Positions 45,649-59,337 of a stretch of 64,000 bases of DNA are shown in pieces. Origin of the DNA: Adineta ricciae. Its lineage: Eukaryota > Rotifera > Eurotatoria > Adinetida > Adinetidae. The stretch is from contig CAJNOJ010000095.1 in NCBI GenBank assembly GCA_905250025.1, forward strand, positions 186,001 through 250,000. The letters run 5' to 3'. The number at the start of each line of letters is the position of its first letter. Within the stretch, counting starts at the first letter, position 1. Below the pieces are notes generated by a model. That model saw nothing but the letters and a program-made list of their open reading frames with translations, was not told where the DNA came from and did no database searches. A program made the translations under genes and the position numbers.

Positions 45649-48600
45649 TAATGGTTGTTGTAATTATATGATCGAGTTGATGAATGTGGACGTTGTTGTA
45701 ACTGGCCATTCGTCCATGATGGAGAATCTCGTTCATCATCTTCATCTGTATACAGTCTAGAAGGGAAATTTTGAAGAAAACCTCGGTTCTAATCTGAATT
45801 CTTACTCGGATGTATTGATGTTTCGTTTTCTAGCAGCATTTTTTTGCTTGACTTGCTTAACTGATGCGCGATTACGTTGAACTACTTGCGATTGTCCATT
45901 TAAACGGTTTTGGTGAACAACCATATTTTGAACTGAACCGTACGTCGAGTTTGGACTCACCAAACCTGTTGTACTGAAATCAGCTAAAATACCTGAGGAC
46001 GTCAATGACTGCGATGGTCGAACTGTTGCCGATGTAACCAGATGTGTTAATGATGATGGTGTCTGTTGATCGGATGGGATGTGTTGAAATCCTGTCGATG
46101 TGAAGCGTTGGTTGTACTCATTTGGATTTAATTCTAATTGTTTTCGACGATTGTATGTTGTTGTTGGTTTGGGATAGTCATGTGATCGATTGGTATTTTC
46201 AACATCGAGATTATTGTATAAAGCTTCTATTTGATCGATTGTTTCGTTGAAACCAATTGAAGTATTCGATGGTTGTGTGTATCGATGAACGAGATCATTG
46301 ACTTGATCGAAATGGTATGATTGGTCGTTTGGTCTCGGTCGTGATCTTTGAGGCGACGGTGAATAGGAATTTAAATTACCGCCACTAGATTGTTCATCAC
46401 TTGAATAGTTTGTATTATGACCTTGGGAACGAAGTTCATCGGAGCTGAAATAGCCTGACGATCGATTCAATGAACGATCAGATGCGTGAAAGTCACTATT
46501 GATGACAATTGTATTTCCGGGACGTACGGCGATGTTTTGCACGGACACACGGCCGTCTCTTGATGTTGTCACAATTGCACGTGAATTTTGATCAAGTGAA
46601 ACGACGGTAGGTTGTTCGGGATACTGAGGTGGACGTTTTTCAATTTCGATCTCGAAGTCGAGATTATCAAGACTACGAGAACGGCAATGTGTGTGTGAAC
46701 GAAGTGTCATATCGGGATCAGGAGAAAAGGATCGTTGTTTATATTGTTTATGTTGCTCGCGTGATGGTGAAGGACGTAGGGTTGAACGTATGGAATAGTT
46801 TATGGGTACTGAATGGTTATTCGTAGTTTCAGCCGTACCTGAAATCAAAGAACAAGTATTAAGATGTTGTTTACGTTTCGAAAAGTCATTGTATTAGTAG
46901 CCCAAAAAGCTGAGAAGTACTCTAGACATCGATTATATATATATAGAATACAAAGAAATAATAAGTAAATCTAAAGTTTTTTTTTGTATAAGAGAAATCA
47001 AAATTTGATTTATATGTTTATTTGATAGATTGCCAAGAACTTACCAACACGTGCTCGAACTTGTTGTTGATAGCCTTGAGTGACCGGTGATGAGTGATAA
47101 TTTGGAACATGCGAACGGTGATAAAGCTCGTCATCTGAACGAAGTTTTTCGTTTCGGTCAGCGCCGTAGAGCGCTCCTTGATGTATTGTTGGTGGTGGAC
47201 TTGTTTTAATAGCGTTCATTTTGGGCACACGAACAGTAGCAATGATTTCGTTTGAAGGATTTTGTTCAAATCTAATTTGTGTTTGAGTGCTTAATGATGT
47301 TACTTGAACTGCATGTGGACTAGGGGTGTATGTTTGTATGTTAGAATGTGATGATCGAATAGAATCTTCGTCATTGATGGGAACTGGCTCGTAATATTGT
47401 GGTTTTTCTTGAATGAAAACACGTTTGGATGGAGTTTTCTCGTCAGAAAGATTGTACGTTGGTCGAGTTCGTTGAGGTGAACCTAGAAGACTAGGAACTG
47501 GCTCAGTTCTTGTCGTTTCGTTGACTTCATGTTTTCGCTGTACTTGACATTCGACTTGAGTTTCGGTTTCGATGGTTTCGATTTCGTCAACAACCAAAGG
47601 TTTGACTACACGAGATTGAGTACTTATATGAACTTTATTTTGTGCATCGAATCCCTGACGATAGAGCGTAGGGTTCTCGTAACCAGTTTGTCCTGAACGG
47701 GTAATCTGTCGACGAACAGTTCGTTGCTGATTGTCAGGTTCCGTCGTAGCAAATCTTTCGGATTCGTATTGATAAGTGGATCGTAGAGGGGAATCATCGA
47801 GATCGGAGACTTGTCGTCGAGCGTACGGTGAGCTTGAACCTGTTCCTGTTGTAGCAATATAAACGGTACTATCGTGTGAATTAAAGCCATCATCGTTAAT
47901 TGATGTTGAAACATTATTTCGCCAAGGACTTGAAGTGGTTTGATGTGCATAACTCATTCCTGATCGATCGAAAATGCCAGAATCGCCAGTAATATTGGAT
48001 TTATTTCGATCATAGCTGGATTTTGTTGGACTTTGGTACGCATCTGGTGAAAGTTCAATCATCATGCTTTTACCTGGTTCGATGACAAAAGAAAACAGTC
48101 AGAAAACGTAAAAGAGCGAAGAAAAATCGTACCTCTACTCGATGGAACATGTGAAAGCATATTTTCCATGTTTGATTCATTGAATCTCGTTGTTGTTCGT
48201 TCAATAACACGAGTAGTATCAATCGTAGGCGAGACACTCGTTGTTGTGAAATCATGAAGGCGTGCTCTTGACGAACGCTGTCGAGCATCAAAACTTCCTT
48301 TGGTTTCACTCAGCTCATCCCCGCTTTCATGACCGAGATCGTCATAAGTCTGTTTCGTCGCTTTCGGAGTGCTGTGATAGATCGGTTGTGCCGGTCCACC
48401 GAAATCCGAATCAATCGACGACATAACTTGTGTATTAGTCATTCTAATATCAATCGGTGCTTTCTCTGGTGAAGTTTGAACCACATTTGTGCGACCTGGT
48501 CGTTCGATTGATTGAGCACGAGAGCCAGATTTTAATTCTGTGCTTTCGAAACGAGATATACGATCGCTGACAAGCGATCGTCCTCGTTGAACGGTATCTG

Positions 48601-50911
48601 TACGATGTTCAGTCGATCGATATTCATTAGCCTAATTAAGATCAATATGCAGTTGTTATTGTCGCATCAAAATCTCATCTGTGCATGTGTTTACACGCGG
48701 AAACTTATAATCTTGAAAGGCTTTTCTCATTGAATGTATGAATATTTACCTGAAGTTTAATTTTGATCGGTTCGACTGATCGTGAGTGATATAATTAAAC
48801 AAAAGGAAAAACAAACTACCCCTCTATTCGGAAGAAAACAAAGCCAACCTCATAGTTGCGAAACAAATCAATTCCCTCGAAGCGTACGAAAAACGTTACT
48901 GGATATCTTACCGGTCGTCGGGCCCATTCTTTGTTTCCTTGATCGTGTGCTTCGAACAGTTCCCTTCGTTGTTTTGTTAAGCCTGTCGATATTGTTCCAA
49001 GATACTTCGACTGATCTTCTTTCGATTGTTCACCAGTCGTCGCTTCGAATGTATTTCTTAAAACACCCACACGAGTCAATGTTGGTCGTTCAGTCTGGTT
49101 CACCACTGTTCGACGTTCATCTAATGTTGACGATGTAGAAGACGAACGTTTCGGTGGATATGTATGCTCGTCACCAGTTGACAAATTCGATACGGGTTTT
49201 CCCGGAGTTTCATACTAAACAGAGAAAAATATTCATATCTAGTATATTGAAATGTCACTCATTGAACTGAAACTGTTAGTACTAATATCAAACGAACGCT
49301 AAAGAACAACATGCACACGTGCAACACGCTAATTATCTCAATCCCCTAACTTACAGCCGTAAGATACACATTTTCTTTCTGTTTCTCTTCGTAATCATCA
49401 AACAGCGAACGATGGTACTGTTTCTCGGGTGATGTACTTCGTGATATACGAACGAGAACCTCCTTTACAGCATGTCGAGATGAAGGTGATTGTTCGAATT
49501 TTCGTTGGCTCGGTGGCGTTCTCTGATGTGCCGAGATTTTGATTTGAACTTCTTTGAAACGTTGTTGTGAATTCGTCGGAATGATGGAAATCTTTTGAGC
49601 AACATAATTACTACCGATTGGTTTTTCATACTATAGGCAATAGGGTTTCTCCTCACTCGAAGTCATATTATATTTTGAAGGCAAGGAGAAAAAACAAAAA
49701 AAGGCTTCTGTTTTTCTTTACTTATCTTACCTGGTCGTGTTGCTTCTCCGACGAGTATTTTTCTCGTAATTCATTGCGCCAATCGGTAGATCGTCGAACT
49801 GATGATGCCGATGATGCTTGATCATTGATATCGTCACGACGATTGCTTGTTTCAAATTCAATATGATACTCTTCACTAACATGATCTTCTTTCGGTTGAT
49901 TTGTATATTTGATTGTCGGGGAGACTGCTTCGACGACACGATGATAATCGGTTGTTTGAACTACCACAGGTGGACTGGGAGAATACCGGTCAGGATGAGC
50001 ATAATTTGATGTTGCCTGTTCATCGAATTCACTTCGGCGAGTAGTACCAGTAGAATCTTGAACAACAACTGTTTCGTAAACTTCTTCCGAAGCCCATTGC
50101 TTCTCTTGTATTGTTGGTGGCGACGACACCGTCGTCGCAGGTTTAAGTATAGGACGAAGGGGAGCTGGTGGAGGAGACTTTTCAACCTCCTCGCGATGTA
50201 TACGAGTTTGTACTTGTTCAGCAGAAATCAGTGAACTAGCTGGTACACGACGGTGAACTTGTTTAACAACATCGTAACTTTTATGTCCTTTGATACGAAC
50301 ATTTTTGCCTCGGTACTCTTCTTTGACAACATCTCCCTTGACTCGATCACTTGTTTCGTCGATAGTTGAACGAATCAGTTGTTTCGTTTCGGGATCGTAT
50401 TCGTCGGTACGGCGACATTTGAATCGTTCACTCCATTCTTCAAAAACCACTTCTTCGCTAGAAGTGGACTTTTCATCTTCACTTATGTGTTCAATAACTG
50501 TATCAGGCACAAGAACGGTATCATCGTCGGGATCGTAACTATTCGGAAGTGCTTGTTTTTGTATGGTTTCCTTTCTTGTCACATCACTTTCATGATCACG
50601 TTGATATCTGATTTGTTCTCGATATTGACGCTCTGTGTTCACATGTTTCCCGAGTGAAACATCTTCGTAACTCGAAGCAGATTCTGTTGAAGTTGGTGGA
50701 CGTGCTGAAATGAAAAGATACACGGTGAAAACAGTTTACTTCACAAAATCTATAGCATGTATAACAAAACATGAGACAAATGCATATGTTCGTATTCAAT
50801 TCTTTCGTTTATCTTACTTCGATATTCAACAGTTAATTTAATTGACGCACCACGTGGCACTGTTGCATCTGCTTGTAATTCAATGGTTTTCTTTGTTGGT
50901 GATGTAGTCAT
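45649..50911 (-). CDS. Large intrinsically disordered protein (about 1,450 residues), unrecognised
   Basis: Starts at ATG 50911 (MTTSPTKKTIELQADATVPR) and stops at 45649. Exon 1 (to ~50820) continues as LTVEYRTRPPTSTES into exon 2 (~50704-49731). Further exons end at about 49355 and 48911, and others occupy ~48636-48130, ~48050-47044, ~46840-45807 and ~45775-45649. Joins keep frame, several of them beginning TATGAA (YEKPIG, YETPGK). The protein is dominated by Ser, Thr, Arg, Gln and Pro, with ordered-looking islands: a beta-like N-terminus (GASIKLTVEYR), KEVLVRISRSTSPEKQ and KQRRELFEAHDQGNKEWARR. There is no TM, signal or known domain. A cytoskeletal scaffold is a guess. A possible 26-nt micro-exon at ~48782 breaks frame and was left out. 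Confidence 0.72.
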
Positions 50912-52046
50912 AATTTAACGCAGAGAGAAAAAAGAGAAACGAAATATGGAAGACGACAGACGACTAAGTAAAAGGATTTATAACCGTAGTACGAGTATTA
51001 TAACAGACATTTAGGGTTTTTTTAATTCTTGCGTAAAAAAAAAGACGAATGAATACGTAAGCAGGAGAATAACTAGTAGACGCAGCTCATCGTCAGTCGA
51101 CGAGCGAAATCAAATAAGAATGTATTGTAATAAACAACTACTTGTCGAAGCAGACGTCATGTAAATCAAAGAATGACAGAACACAGAAGGCTTATTGTTC
51201 TTGATACCATGCACGACGCTTCTATTATGATAATAAGCAGAAAGATGATTTGATATCTTTTTGATTTTTCAACACATTCCCATCACCGATTGATTACGTT
51301 TTCTTTCGTTCTATGGAATTCAATAATGAGAGAAAAAAACGTAAAAGTGATGCTTATTATGTTTGCTAAAGTTCAAAATTTTTTTTCTCTCAACCGCAAT
51401 AATCGAAATGAATCTATATTTCATTTTTTCTCTCTCTCTCTTCCTCTCTTTCTCTCCCTTTCTTAAACGAGTACCACACATACAAGCAAGCAAGCGTCAA
51501 AATATCGCCAAAGGCTGTAATGACGATACACGAATCATTTAAATTATGCTGATTCTCTTCGTTTTTTTCTTTCTCTTTCTCCTTCATCGAATTGCATTAC
51601 CTGTTCCGTTTCTTACACAAACAGAGCTCAATTGCAGCGCAATACTCTTCAGCAAGCCTTATTAAAATATGTTGTCGACTTGTTTCTATTATATTGAAGT
51701 GCGAAAAACGCTTTTTATTTNACAATGATTCATTTGCTCATCTTACTCGATTCTTTGATATGCAGGATTGCAAAGTGTTAGTAGGAGTTCTGTTTCAACG
51801 ATTACACACTCACGTTATTTGACCGGGACACAGTAAACGATTGATGAGAATATTTCCACATGGTCTTCGATCAAATTACAGTGTATGAAATGAATCAGGT
51901 AGCAGAAAAAAAACCAATTAAGTCCTAACGCTTGACTGAGTAAAAGGTATTTCGAGAAAAAAAAACAGTTTGAATTACTCCTATTAAACAGTTAACCGCA
52001 TTTTGAAGTGCGAGGAAAAAATCTGTTCGCGAATCAATAGGTGCAA
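50912..52046. other. 1.1-kb intergenic region with one ambiguous base
   Basis: Lies between two large minus-strand genes. It is AT-rich with CT blocks (51429-51465, 51560-51590). Position 51721 is an undetermined base (n), so a short plus ORF across it cannot be trusted. No gene recognised. Confidence 0.6.
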
Positions 52047-55000
52047 TTATAGTGAAGCACTAGCATGTGGATTAGTAGGGTAATCATGAAAGCAGAATGC
52101 GTGCAGGCTGCTGCGTAAGCACAACTCCTTGTCGAGTTTTACCTCATCTTGCTTGATATTTAGCAGAAATTTTGTTTCGTGTTTACCGAGGATTTCTGGT
52201 TGAGTGATTTCAGCGTAACATGTCTCAGGAAATGGATGTAACGGTTGAATATGACAGTGTTCGATGTAACTTGGTACGTTTAATTTTTTAGTGAAGATTT
52301 CTACATCTTGTTCAAGATCGAGTAGGTCGAGAATTTTAGCGCAGGATAAGATCGCCGGTTGAGTTTTTCGACAATCGATTGGGAGAAGCATATGGTCATC
52401 GTGTGTTTTCGCAACGAGTACATGTGGTAAGATGTCTGGTGGATGGAAAAGTGGAAAATCATGATGAAAACTCATTCTATAGACGTATATTTCATTGATA
52501 ATAGGTAGATGTAGATGTGGAAGTTCGAAGAGAGGACATAATGGTTTCTGAACGTTTTCATTTAAGTCATGACCGAATTCTAACCGATGTGGAGGTATAA
52601 TGAATGCAATATCATCGTCTTCAATTTGACTTTCGACAGCATAATGAAGTTTCGTTTCTCGTAAGGCTTGTTGAATGGGTTGACCATCTTGATGAATGAT
52701 CGTTGACAGCATGGGAATCTTGTCGGGTGTCGAACGATTAACCCATGTTGGTCGTGACAGTTGATCGTCTACGGAAACTGTGTTGGTGGTTGCATTCGTA
52801 TCATTCTGGCCGAAGCCAATGGTTAGAAGAAAGTTTTTCATCGGATTGTTTGCTTGATTGGATTCGACCGCAAGAGCATCGAGGAAATAAACGATCGGTA
52901 CACCAGGTGGTGGTGCTGCTGCTGTCGATGACGATGTAGGAGGTGGTGAAGATTGTGAAAGCAATGTAGTAGTTGTAACTGAAGAAGATGGTAAAATATT
53001 TTCTGCTGGTTGCGGATTGATAACAGTATTGTTGAGGACACAGGTAATGCTATCGTTATCTTTATCAAATATCTCCTGTGTTAAAGAATGATGACTAAGA
53101 TTGTCCGGTATGTGTGTATTATTTTGTGCGTCGACTAGTGTGGAATTGCTCGATTTTTCTTCCCCATAATATGCATCGGTATCTGTGAGAATGTTTATAT
53201 TTGCACATTTCACTTCGATTTGTTGACGATGTAATGTGCCTTCGTGTGGAAGAGTGTCCAAATCATTGAGCATAGTGGTTTGTTCGACAAGTTGCTCGTC
53301 GCGTGGATGACCTGTTGGTTGAAACCAGTCGAGTGGTAATGAACGCGTTGGACGTTCATGCTGACGAGCGATCATTGATGTGTCGTGTGAGAGAGATATT
53401 TGATCGATTAGTGGAAGATGCTGTTCATGATTGAGAGTCTCTTCGAAGTCATTTAAATAAGCTTCTATCTCATTGAATGATGATGTCGAAGGCGCATCTT
53501 CATCATCTTGTGATGTAACCCGTTTCCGTTGGTTATGATTTGCATAATTTAACGTGACAATTGTTTTAGCCTGAGTTAGCTTCTCTAGTATTGGTGTATC
53601 ATTGATCTGCAAAGTGACTTGTTGTTGATGTTCAACAAGAGTTGAATGGTCAGTCAACGTTTTAACTTGTTCTTCATGGTCAAGTATGGCAATATTCTGC
53701 TCGGCATGATTGATTTGTACTTGAGCGTATTCGATCGGCTCGGAATTGGTATATCGAGCATGCTGTGATGTGAAAAGAAGAGATTCATCTGGAATAATTT
53801 CAACTTGTTCAGCTCTCCAGTCAGTAATATCAGTAATAATCGGCATTCGAACGTTTTCCTGAACTATTTCACAAGGTTTCAAGTAATAATTATCGTCGGT
53901 CACTTCAGTTGCATGCTGTATCTCGGCAGAAGGAAGCAAATCTCCAACAAGCGAAGCAGACTAGAAGGATACACACATTTCATAAGCAAGGAGAATAAGC
54001 AGCAGTGAAAATATGATTTAAAACGTAGATCACACATCTTTCTGTTACTCACGAGAATCGAATGGTTAATAGGAAGTTGTATGATCGATGTGACATAGGA
54101 GTATTCCATTTGGACAGTTGTTTTCTCAATTTCAGGTAATTGTTCATCAATTTTCTAAATGTGATAGGTATCAATGAAAAATTTTCCTTGAAGTCGAACA
54201 TTACTATGCTTTCGTCAGCAAATTCAATACTTTGTTCATCGATGATGTTCTCGTCAGTTTGTTCTAATTGCTGCACTTGTGATGAATGTAGAACCGTCGG
54301 CTGTTCATTGACATGTGGTGTGTATAGTGAATGTTCGTTATTACTCTGTATTTCATTGACATTGTTCGCAACTGGTATCGAAGGATGAGAATCACGCAGG
54401 ACTTCAAATATCGGAATGTCCTGCTGAATCTTTGCGATTTGCTCGTTTTGTGTCCTAAGTAAAGTTCCGTGTCCGTATTCAGGTTGTTGTACGTTGAACT
54501 GCGTCAGTTGTTCATCACACGATTGATCAGCCAATGACAACGGATGTTGCGGTGATGTCAACATAGTTGCATGTCGATAGTCATGTACAGGAATGCGAAG
54601 TGATTGAGTTTGTTGTACTGCAACGGTTTGATTTATACTTACCATAGATAAATGATGATCATCTGGTTCAATGACATTCGCTTGACAAACTTCTATTGGT
54701 TTTGTTGGCTGATTGTTAGTATAGATTTTCGCTGGTGGACGCTGTGGAACGGTGGTCAATAGATGCGAATTGATGACCTAATGACAGATTTCGAAAGACG
54801 GATCAAATTCGATGGAGGAGACAATGACTTACCTGTTTTGACGTGCTCACCGCATCATTCAACTCCTCGTCATTGCGCTCATGTTGTCGAATACAGCTCC
54901 GTTTTTTATCAATCAACTCTTGTGAATCCACATCTGTTACCAATGGTTCTTCTCGATGATCATGAATCGTTGCTATGATCCTGATCTTTCGTTTCCGTGA

Positions 55001-58000
55001 GGGTGATGGAGGTGGCTTGCGACAATCCGAGTAGATTGTTGGTGGTAAAGTGGTACTGACATGATGAGTAATTATCTCGTCACCATCGTTTGTTAGAGTT
55101 CGACGCGCACGTCCCATAACAATTTCTTTCGTTTGCACGATTGGAATATCAGGACGTGCTGGATTTCCTTGACGGTACTCAATAATGGGTGGATGCGACG
55201 CTCTAACTACGTTGCTATTCAAATGAGTATTAGATATATGTGTTGATGTGCTTGAAATTCCTGAGACTTGTTGGGCAGGTCGTTCTCGCCGGCGTCGTTC
55301 AAGTTCAATAGCAATCTTTCGTTTGTAGTTTTCTAAGATCGATGGTTTATAAATATCGGCGACATCTTCGGTTGTGAATGATGTTGGAGCGTGAAATGGT
55401 TGTTTATAACGTAAATGTTCTTTTCGCACATGAAATAAGTGTTCAGCAGATAGACTTCGGTTTAATTGTGCACGCACACCGTCAATAATTTCGTTTTTAT
55501 AAGCTTTGTCCCGTGCAATAATTTCGACATGTCTCACACTATCTTGCATATTTCGATTCAATTGTGAAAGATAAAAGTCAGCAATCAAATCACTTGGTCG
55601 ATCAAGTAATGAGCGATTGACTGTTGACAAATAACGCGAAAGTTTTCGTTGATGTGGAATAGTCTTTCGCTGATGATTATCTTCTGTTTGCAGGCCTTCA
55701 TCTTCATCAGACCAAAACGATGAGTTTGATTTGATATCAATATCACTGTCATTATCAGGAATTTTTGACTGTGATTTAGCCGACTTTTGTTTTGTGTACT
55801 GCGATGCTCGCGAGACATGACCAGCAATGAACGCGTCCACACCGCGAAAACTCTGTTGCATGATTTCGTAGAAGACGTCCACGTCCAAACGAACATTGCC
55901 GGGAGTTCGTGAGATCTAGATTAGATGAGAGAAAAAGTAACAACTCGATTAGATCTTGCGTCTACAAAAAAATAACTATTGATTTGAAGGAGGAAAAACT
56001 TCGGCAGGTAGGTGATGTTTTGGACACTCGCAAGGAAGTCTCTTCTTTTCGAGAGACAAACAACAGAATTGGTATTCGAATGTTCGAAATAGGAAAAACG
56101 ACAAGGTTCCGAAAATAGTAATCATCTTACCTCAGTCATCAGACGGTCTAGTGCATACTAAAAAAAAGAAAGAACTCCCTTTTTTTTAGACGGAGTATTT
56201 CACTCGTAGGGTTCATTAAGTTCGAAGAATAATCACATCTGGCACTGTCTCATTCTACAATATTAGACTACCAACTTAGACACTGTTTCATTGAGTACTG
56301 CTCTAAGTTGACACACAATAGTCTCGAGTTTTGATCACCTACCGATATGTATGATTTTTGATCAATTTCAAAACTTCCTATCTGAGTGTCCATGTTATCG
56401 TTACAACTTCCAATCATGACTGGACTGTACCCGGACGATGAAACAGGTGATAGTTGCTCAGGTGGTATCGACTTTTGTCGACGAGAATGCTTTTCTCGAT
56501 CAACACTTGTTTTCGTTTTGAAAGCTTCTAATACCGATGGACTGTAAATGTCTTGAATATCTTCGTATGTGTATGCAGATGAGCGACGTCCTGTTTGACG
56601 GTAACGAATATCTTCACATCTAAGATCATCTAGGTAGCTCGTAGAAAAACTACGTATCAGATTATAATTCAATTCTCGTCGTAAGATTTGACTTTCGTAC
56701 GAACGTAGACGACGACGAGAATCGTGTTCGACATGTTTAAAGCGACTTTTATCGTCTTGATAAGTCCGATCCAATAGACTTTTATTAAGATTTTTCATAA
56801 TCTGAGTATGAGCCCGGTTTGTATTGGAATTTGAATATAACCTTTGCTGTTCATGGTCAGTTTCTAATGAGCACTCATTCAAGATTTCCTCCTCTTTTGC
56901 ATAGTATTGACTTATATAACTAAATGATGATGTTGTCGATGATGAATGTACATTTGATGGCTGTTGTGATCGATATTTTTTATTCACAGACGAAACAAGA
57001 CGATCAACTGATTTATCAAATGATTCCGGTAATGGAACACGATGTTTACCTGACAGACGTTCACGTGCTTCAGTTAAATACGAACGAACTGTTGATACGG
57101 GTTGAAAATGAACACTTGTAGATTTACCCGTTGGCGATCGTCGTAGAATCGACAATGAACCATTCGTTGATGTCACGGTATCTGTGCGGGGAATGGATTG
57201 CTGACGTTCTGATGACAGACTTGTTGTGTGTCGCGCGAAAGTTCTCATATTGTTTGTCATTTTCTGCGAAGGTTGACGTCGATATGGCCATTTATCTGCA
57301 AAAAAAAACCAATATACCATAAATTGAATCTATTGTAGAAATCTTTCCCTACCATCGGTTTTGATAAATGTTGATGTTGTACTTGGATACCGATCTGATT
57401 CGGTTGTATTGGAAAATAAATAGGGCGTGTCTGATGTGAGAATCGTCGTGGCTTCTTCGACTAACTGCATCGATCGAGGTTCGAAATAACTTTCGGTAGG
57501 AAGATATGTGAATGTTAAAGGTGAATATTTCATGGTACTATCTGACGAAAAGTAATAACGATTTGAATCGAACGAATGCGATCGTTGTTCGATTTGTTTC
57601 GTTGAGGAACTGTAAATTGGATCTGCCTGTGTTGTAGAAGAGAATTTATAACGTTTTGTTAACGATGGTGACGTTTGATTTGATTTATGTTTAGTTGATC
57701 GTTTCGTATGAAAGAAATATCGATCATTAATATGTGTAGTTGAAGGAAATAGAGTTTTTGTTGACATTTCTTTCGTATTGTAAAATCTATCCAAACGAGC
57801 AAGTAAGCGATGAAATTTTTCCAATGATTCGTTGTTGTTTGAGATTAATGGTACATATGTTTCGAGTAGGAAGTGTTCGTCTTCGTCGTCAGTGAATAAA
57901 GAGGAGGAAAATGATGATGAAGAGGCTATTTCCAAGATTGAATCGTCGTACAATTCATCTTGCAACTAAATAGAAGATAGAAAAACATTTGAATACTGAT

Positions 58001-59337
58001 GAAGTATCGATTGACAAAAGTTGAAAGGAGAACTTGTTCACGCCGAAACAAGCAATCACCCTAAAGGCTACGATAAAATAAAATTTGAAGAGAAAAGGAC
58101 GTTATTTGTCAATAATTTGCTCATTGTTATCCTTCATAACAGTCTAATCGGATCGGACGATGTAACCATTTGATTAAATAGAAAAATAGGATAAGAGGTT
58201 TAAGTCAAATGTAAACAAAACGTCGATGTCCTCATCAAAGATATGATCGGATTCATGTGCTCATTTTGCAAGAGAAACACTTGTTTGAGAAATATTCAAA
58301 ACAACCTTCGACTATTCGAACAGATATATATATAGTTATGAATATGCAACGAAAGTAAGTGTCTGAAGGAATCGAATCAAGGTTAGAGGGAATCAATATT
58401 TTCTCCCTAGAGACAGATCTGTTATATAGGATAGTAATCGAATACTCGTCTGACGACAGCGATCATCATTTTTTCGTATCGATCGATAAAAAAGAAACAG
58501 ATTCGTTTTGTTACAAATATTTAATAGGTATTAATATGTTACTTTATATTTGTTAACGGCATGATGATAATAAAAAAGAACCTTCGGAGTTTTACTATAC
58601 CTCTCATGATATGTATTGATACAATTTTCATCACTCATGTTGGACTTCTGTAAGAATCAAATTGCTTCCCTACATTTCAATCGTGAAGATATATAACTAC
58701 TTGTTAAAAAGGATCGTGCGACTCGGTTCGTTTTATCTTAATTGAATATCGGACGATAAAAAGTCTTGCTTACTTGTCAATTGTCTCCTCTTTGAAGTTA
58801 AAAGGAGAAAAATTTCGTCAAACGACTGCTTACAAATGATTCGAAATAGCTGACTAAATCGTGTGACAAACTGTGCTCATTTCATCATTAGTCAATATTG
58901 AACTTAGCTTATTGTTGTTGTTCAATAAATGGTAGAAAGACTCTGGACGTTCGTCGTGTCTTTCTCTTTCTCTATCGAATTATCGAAAGATTAACTCAAC
59001 GGTCGTCGTGATAACGGTGACCGCCATACTTTTGTCTTTTAGATTATGTCATTAGATCAATTAACTACGTAGTGGCGAAGTTTTCAAACATAACTTTGCT
59101 TTTGTTTTGTCAGTATTGATGATATTACAGATATACAAATATGACATAACTACCATATGTACTCACTAATGATATAGAAGAACCGACACGGTTATGTTCC
59201 GATGATGTTATTGATAACGTGGATGGTGAGGGTGGTTCAAGAGAAGCAAATGTACGCAATAGTGCATCTGCATATGTATGATTGAATGGAAAGTAGTCAT
59301 TACTCTCGTAAATAGTTTCTTGTTTGTTGAGCAGCAT
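52047..59337 (-). CDS. Very large disordered protein with a duplicated ~100-residue module, unrecognised
   Basis: Proposed start is ATG 59337 (MLLNKQETIYESNDYF) and stop is 52047. Exon 1 ends near 59168 and is joined over a 1.2-kb intron to LQDELYDDSILEIAS (57967). Exons then run to 57348, 57301-~56341, a 27-nt micro-exon YALDRLMTE (~56158-56132), ~55918-54832, ~54777-54204, ~54157-54055 and 53961-52047; all joins are in frame. Two copies of one module occur: NKSLLDR … TYEDIQDIYSPSVLEAFKTK (56511-56786) and NRSLLDR … TTEDVADIYKPSILENYKRK (55319-55618). The C-terminal 630 residues are Gln/His/Thr-rich, then more ordered near the end (HLHLPIINEIYVYRMSF). No known domain, TM or signal peptide is seen. 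The long first intron is the least certain join. Confidence 0.7.
56132..56158 (-). other. 27-nt micro-exon of the large gene
   Basis: Minus strand: acceptor TTTTTTTTAG, then nine codons YALDRLMTE, then donor GTAAGATG. Both neighbours end in phase 0 (…KSYIS and ISRTPGNVRLD…), so inclusion or skipping keeps frame. Confidence 0.6.
57968..59167. other. 1.2-kb putative first intron of the large gene
   Basis: Bounded by donor GTGAGT after SSISL and acceptor CTATTTAG before LQDEL. It is AT-rich and holds no RNA gene or supported ORF. It is far longer than the typical 50-60-nt introns here, so a separate promoter inside it is possible. Confidence 0.45.

Noticed and set aside
48777..48802. 26-nt candidate micro-exon in the large disordered gene
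   Set aside because: Has splice-like borders but would break the reading frame; the flanking exons join in phase 0 without it.
51592..51822. 76-codon plus ORF across the ambiguous base
   Set aside because: Crosses the undetermined base at 51721 and has no recognisable content.
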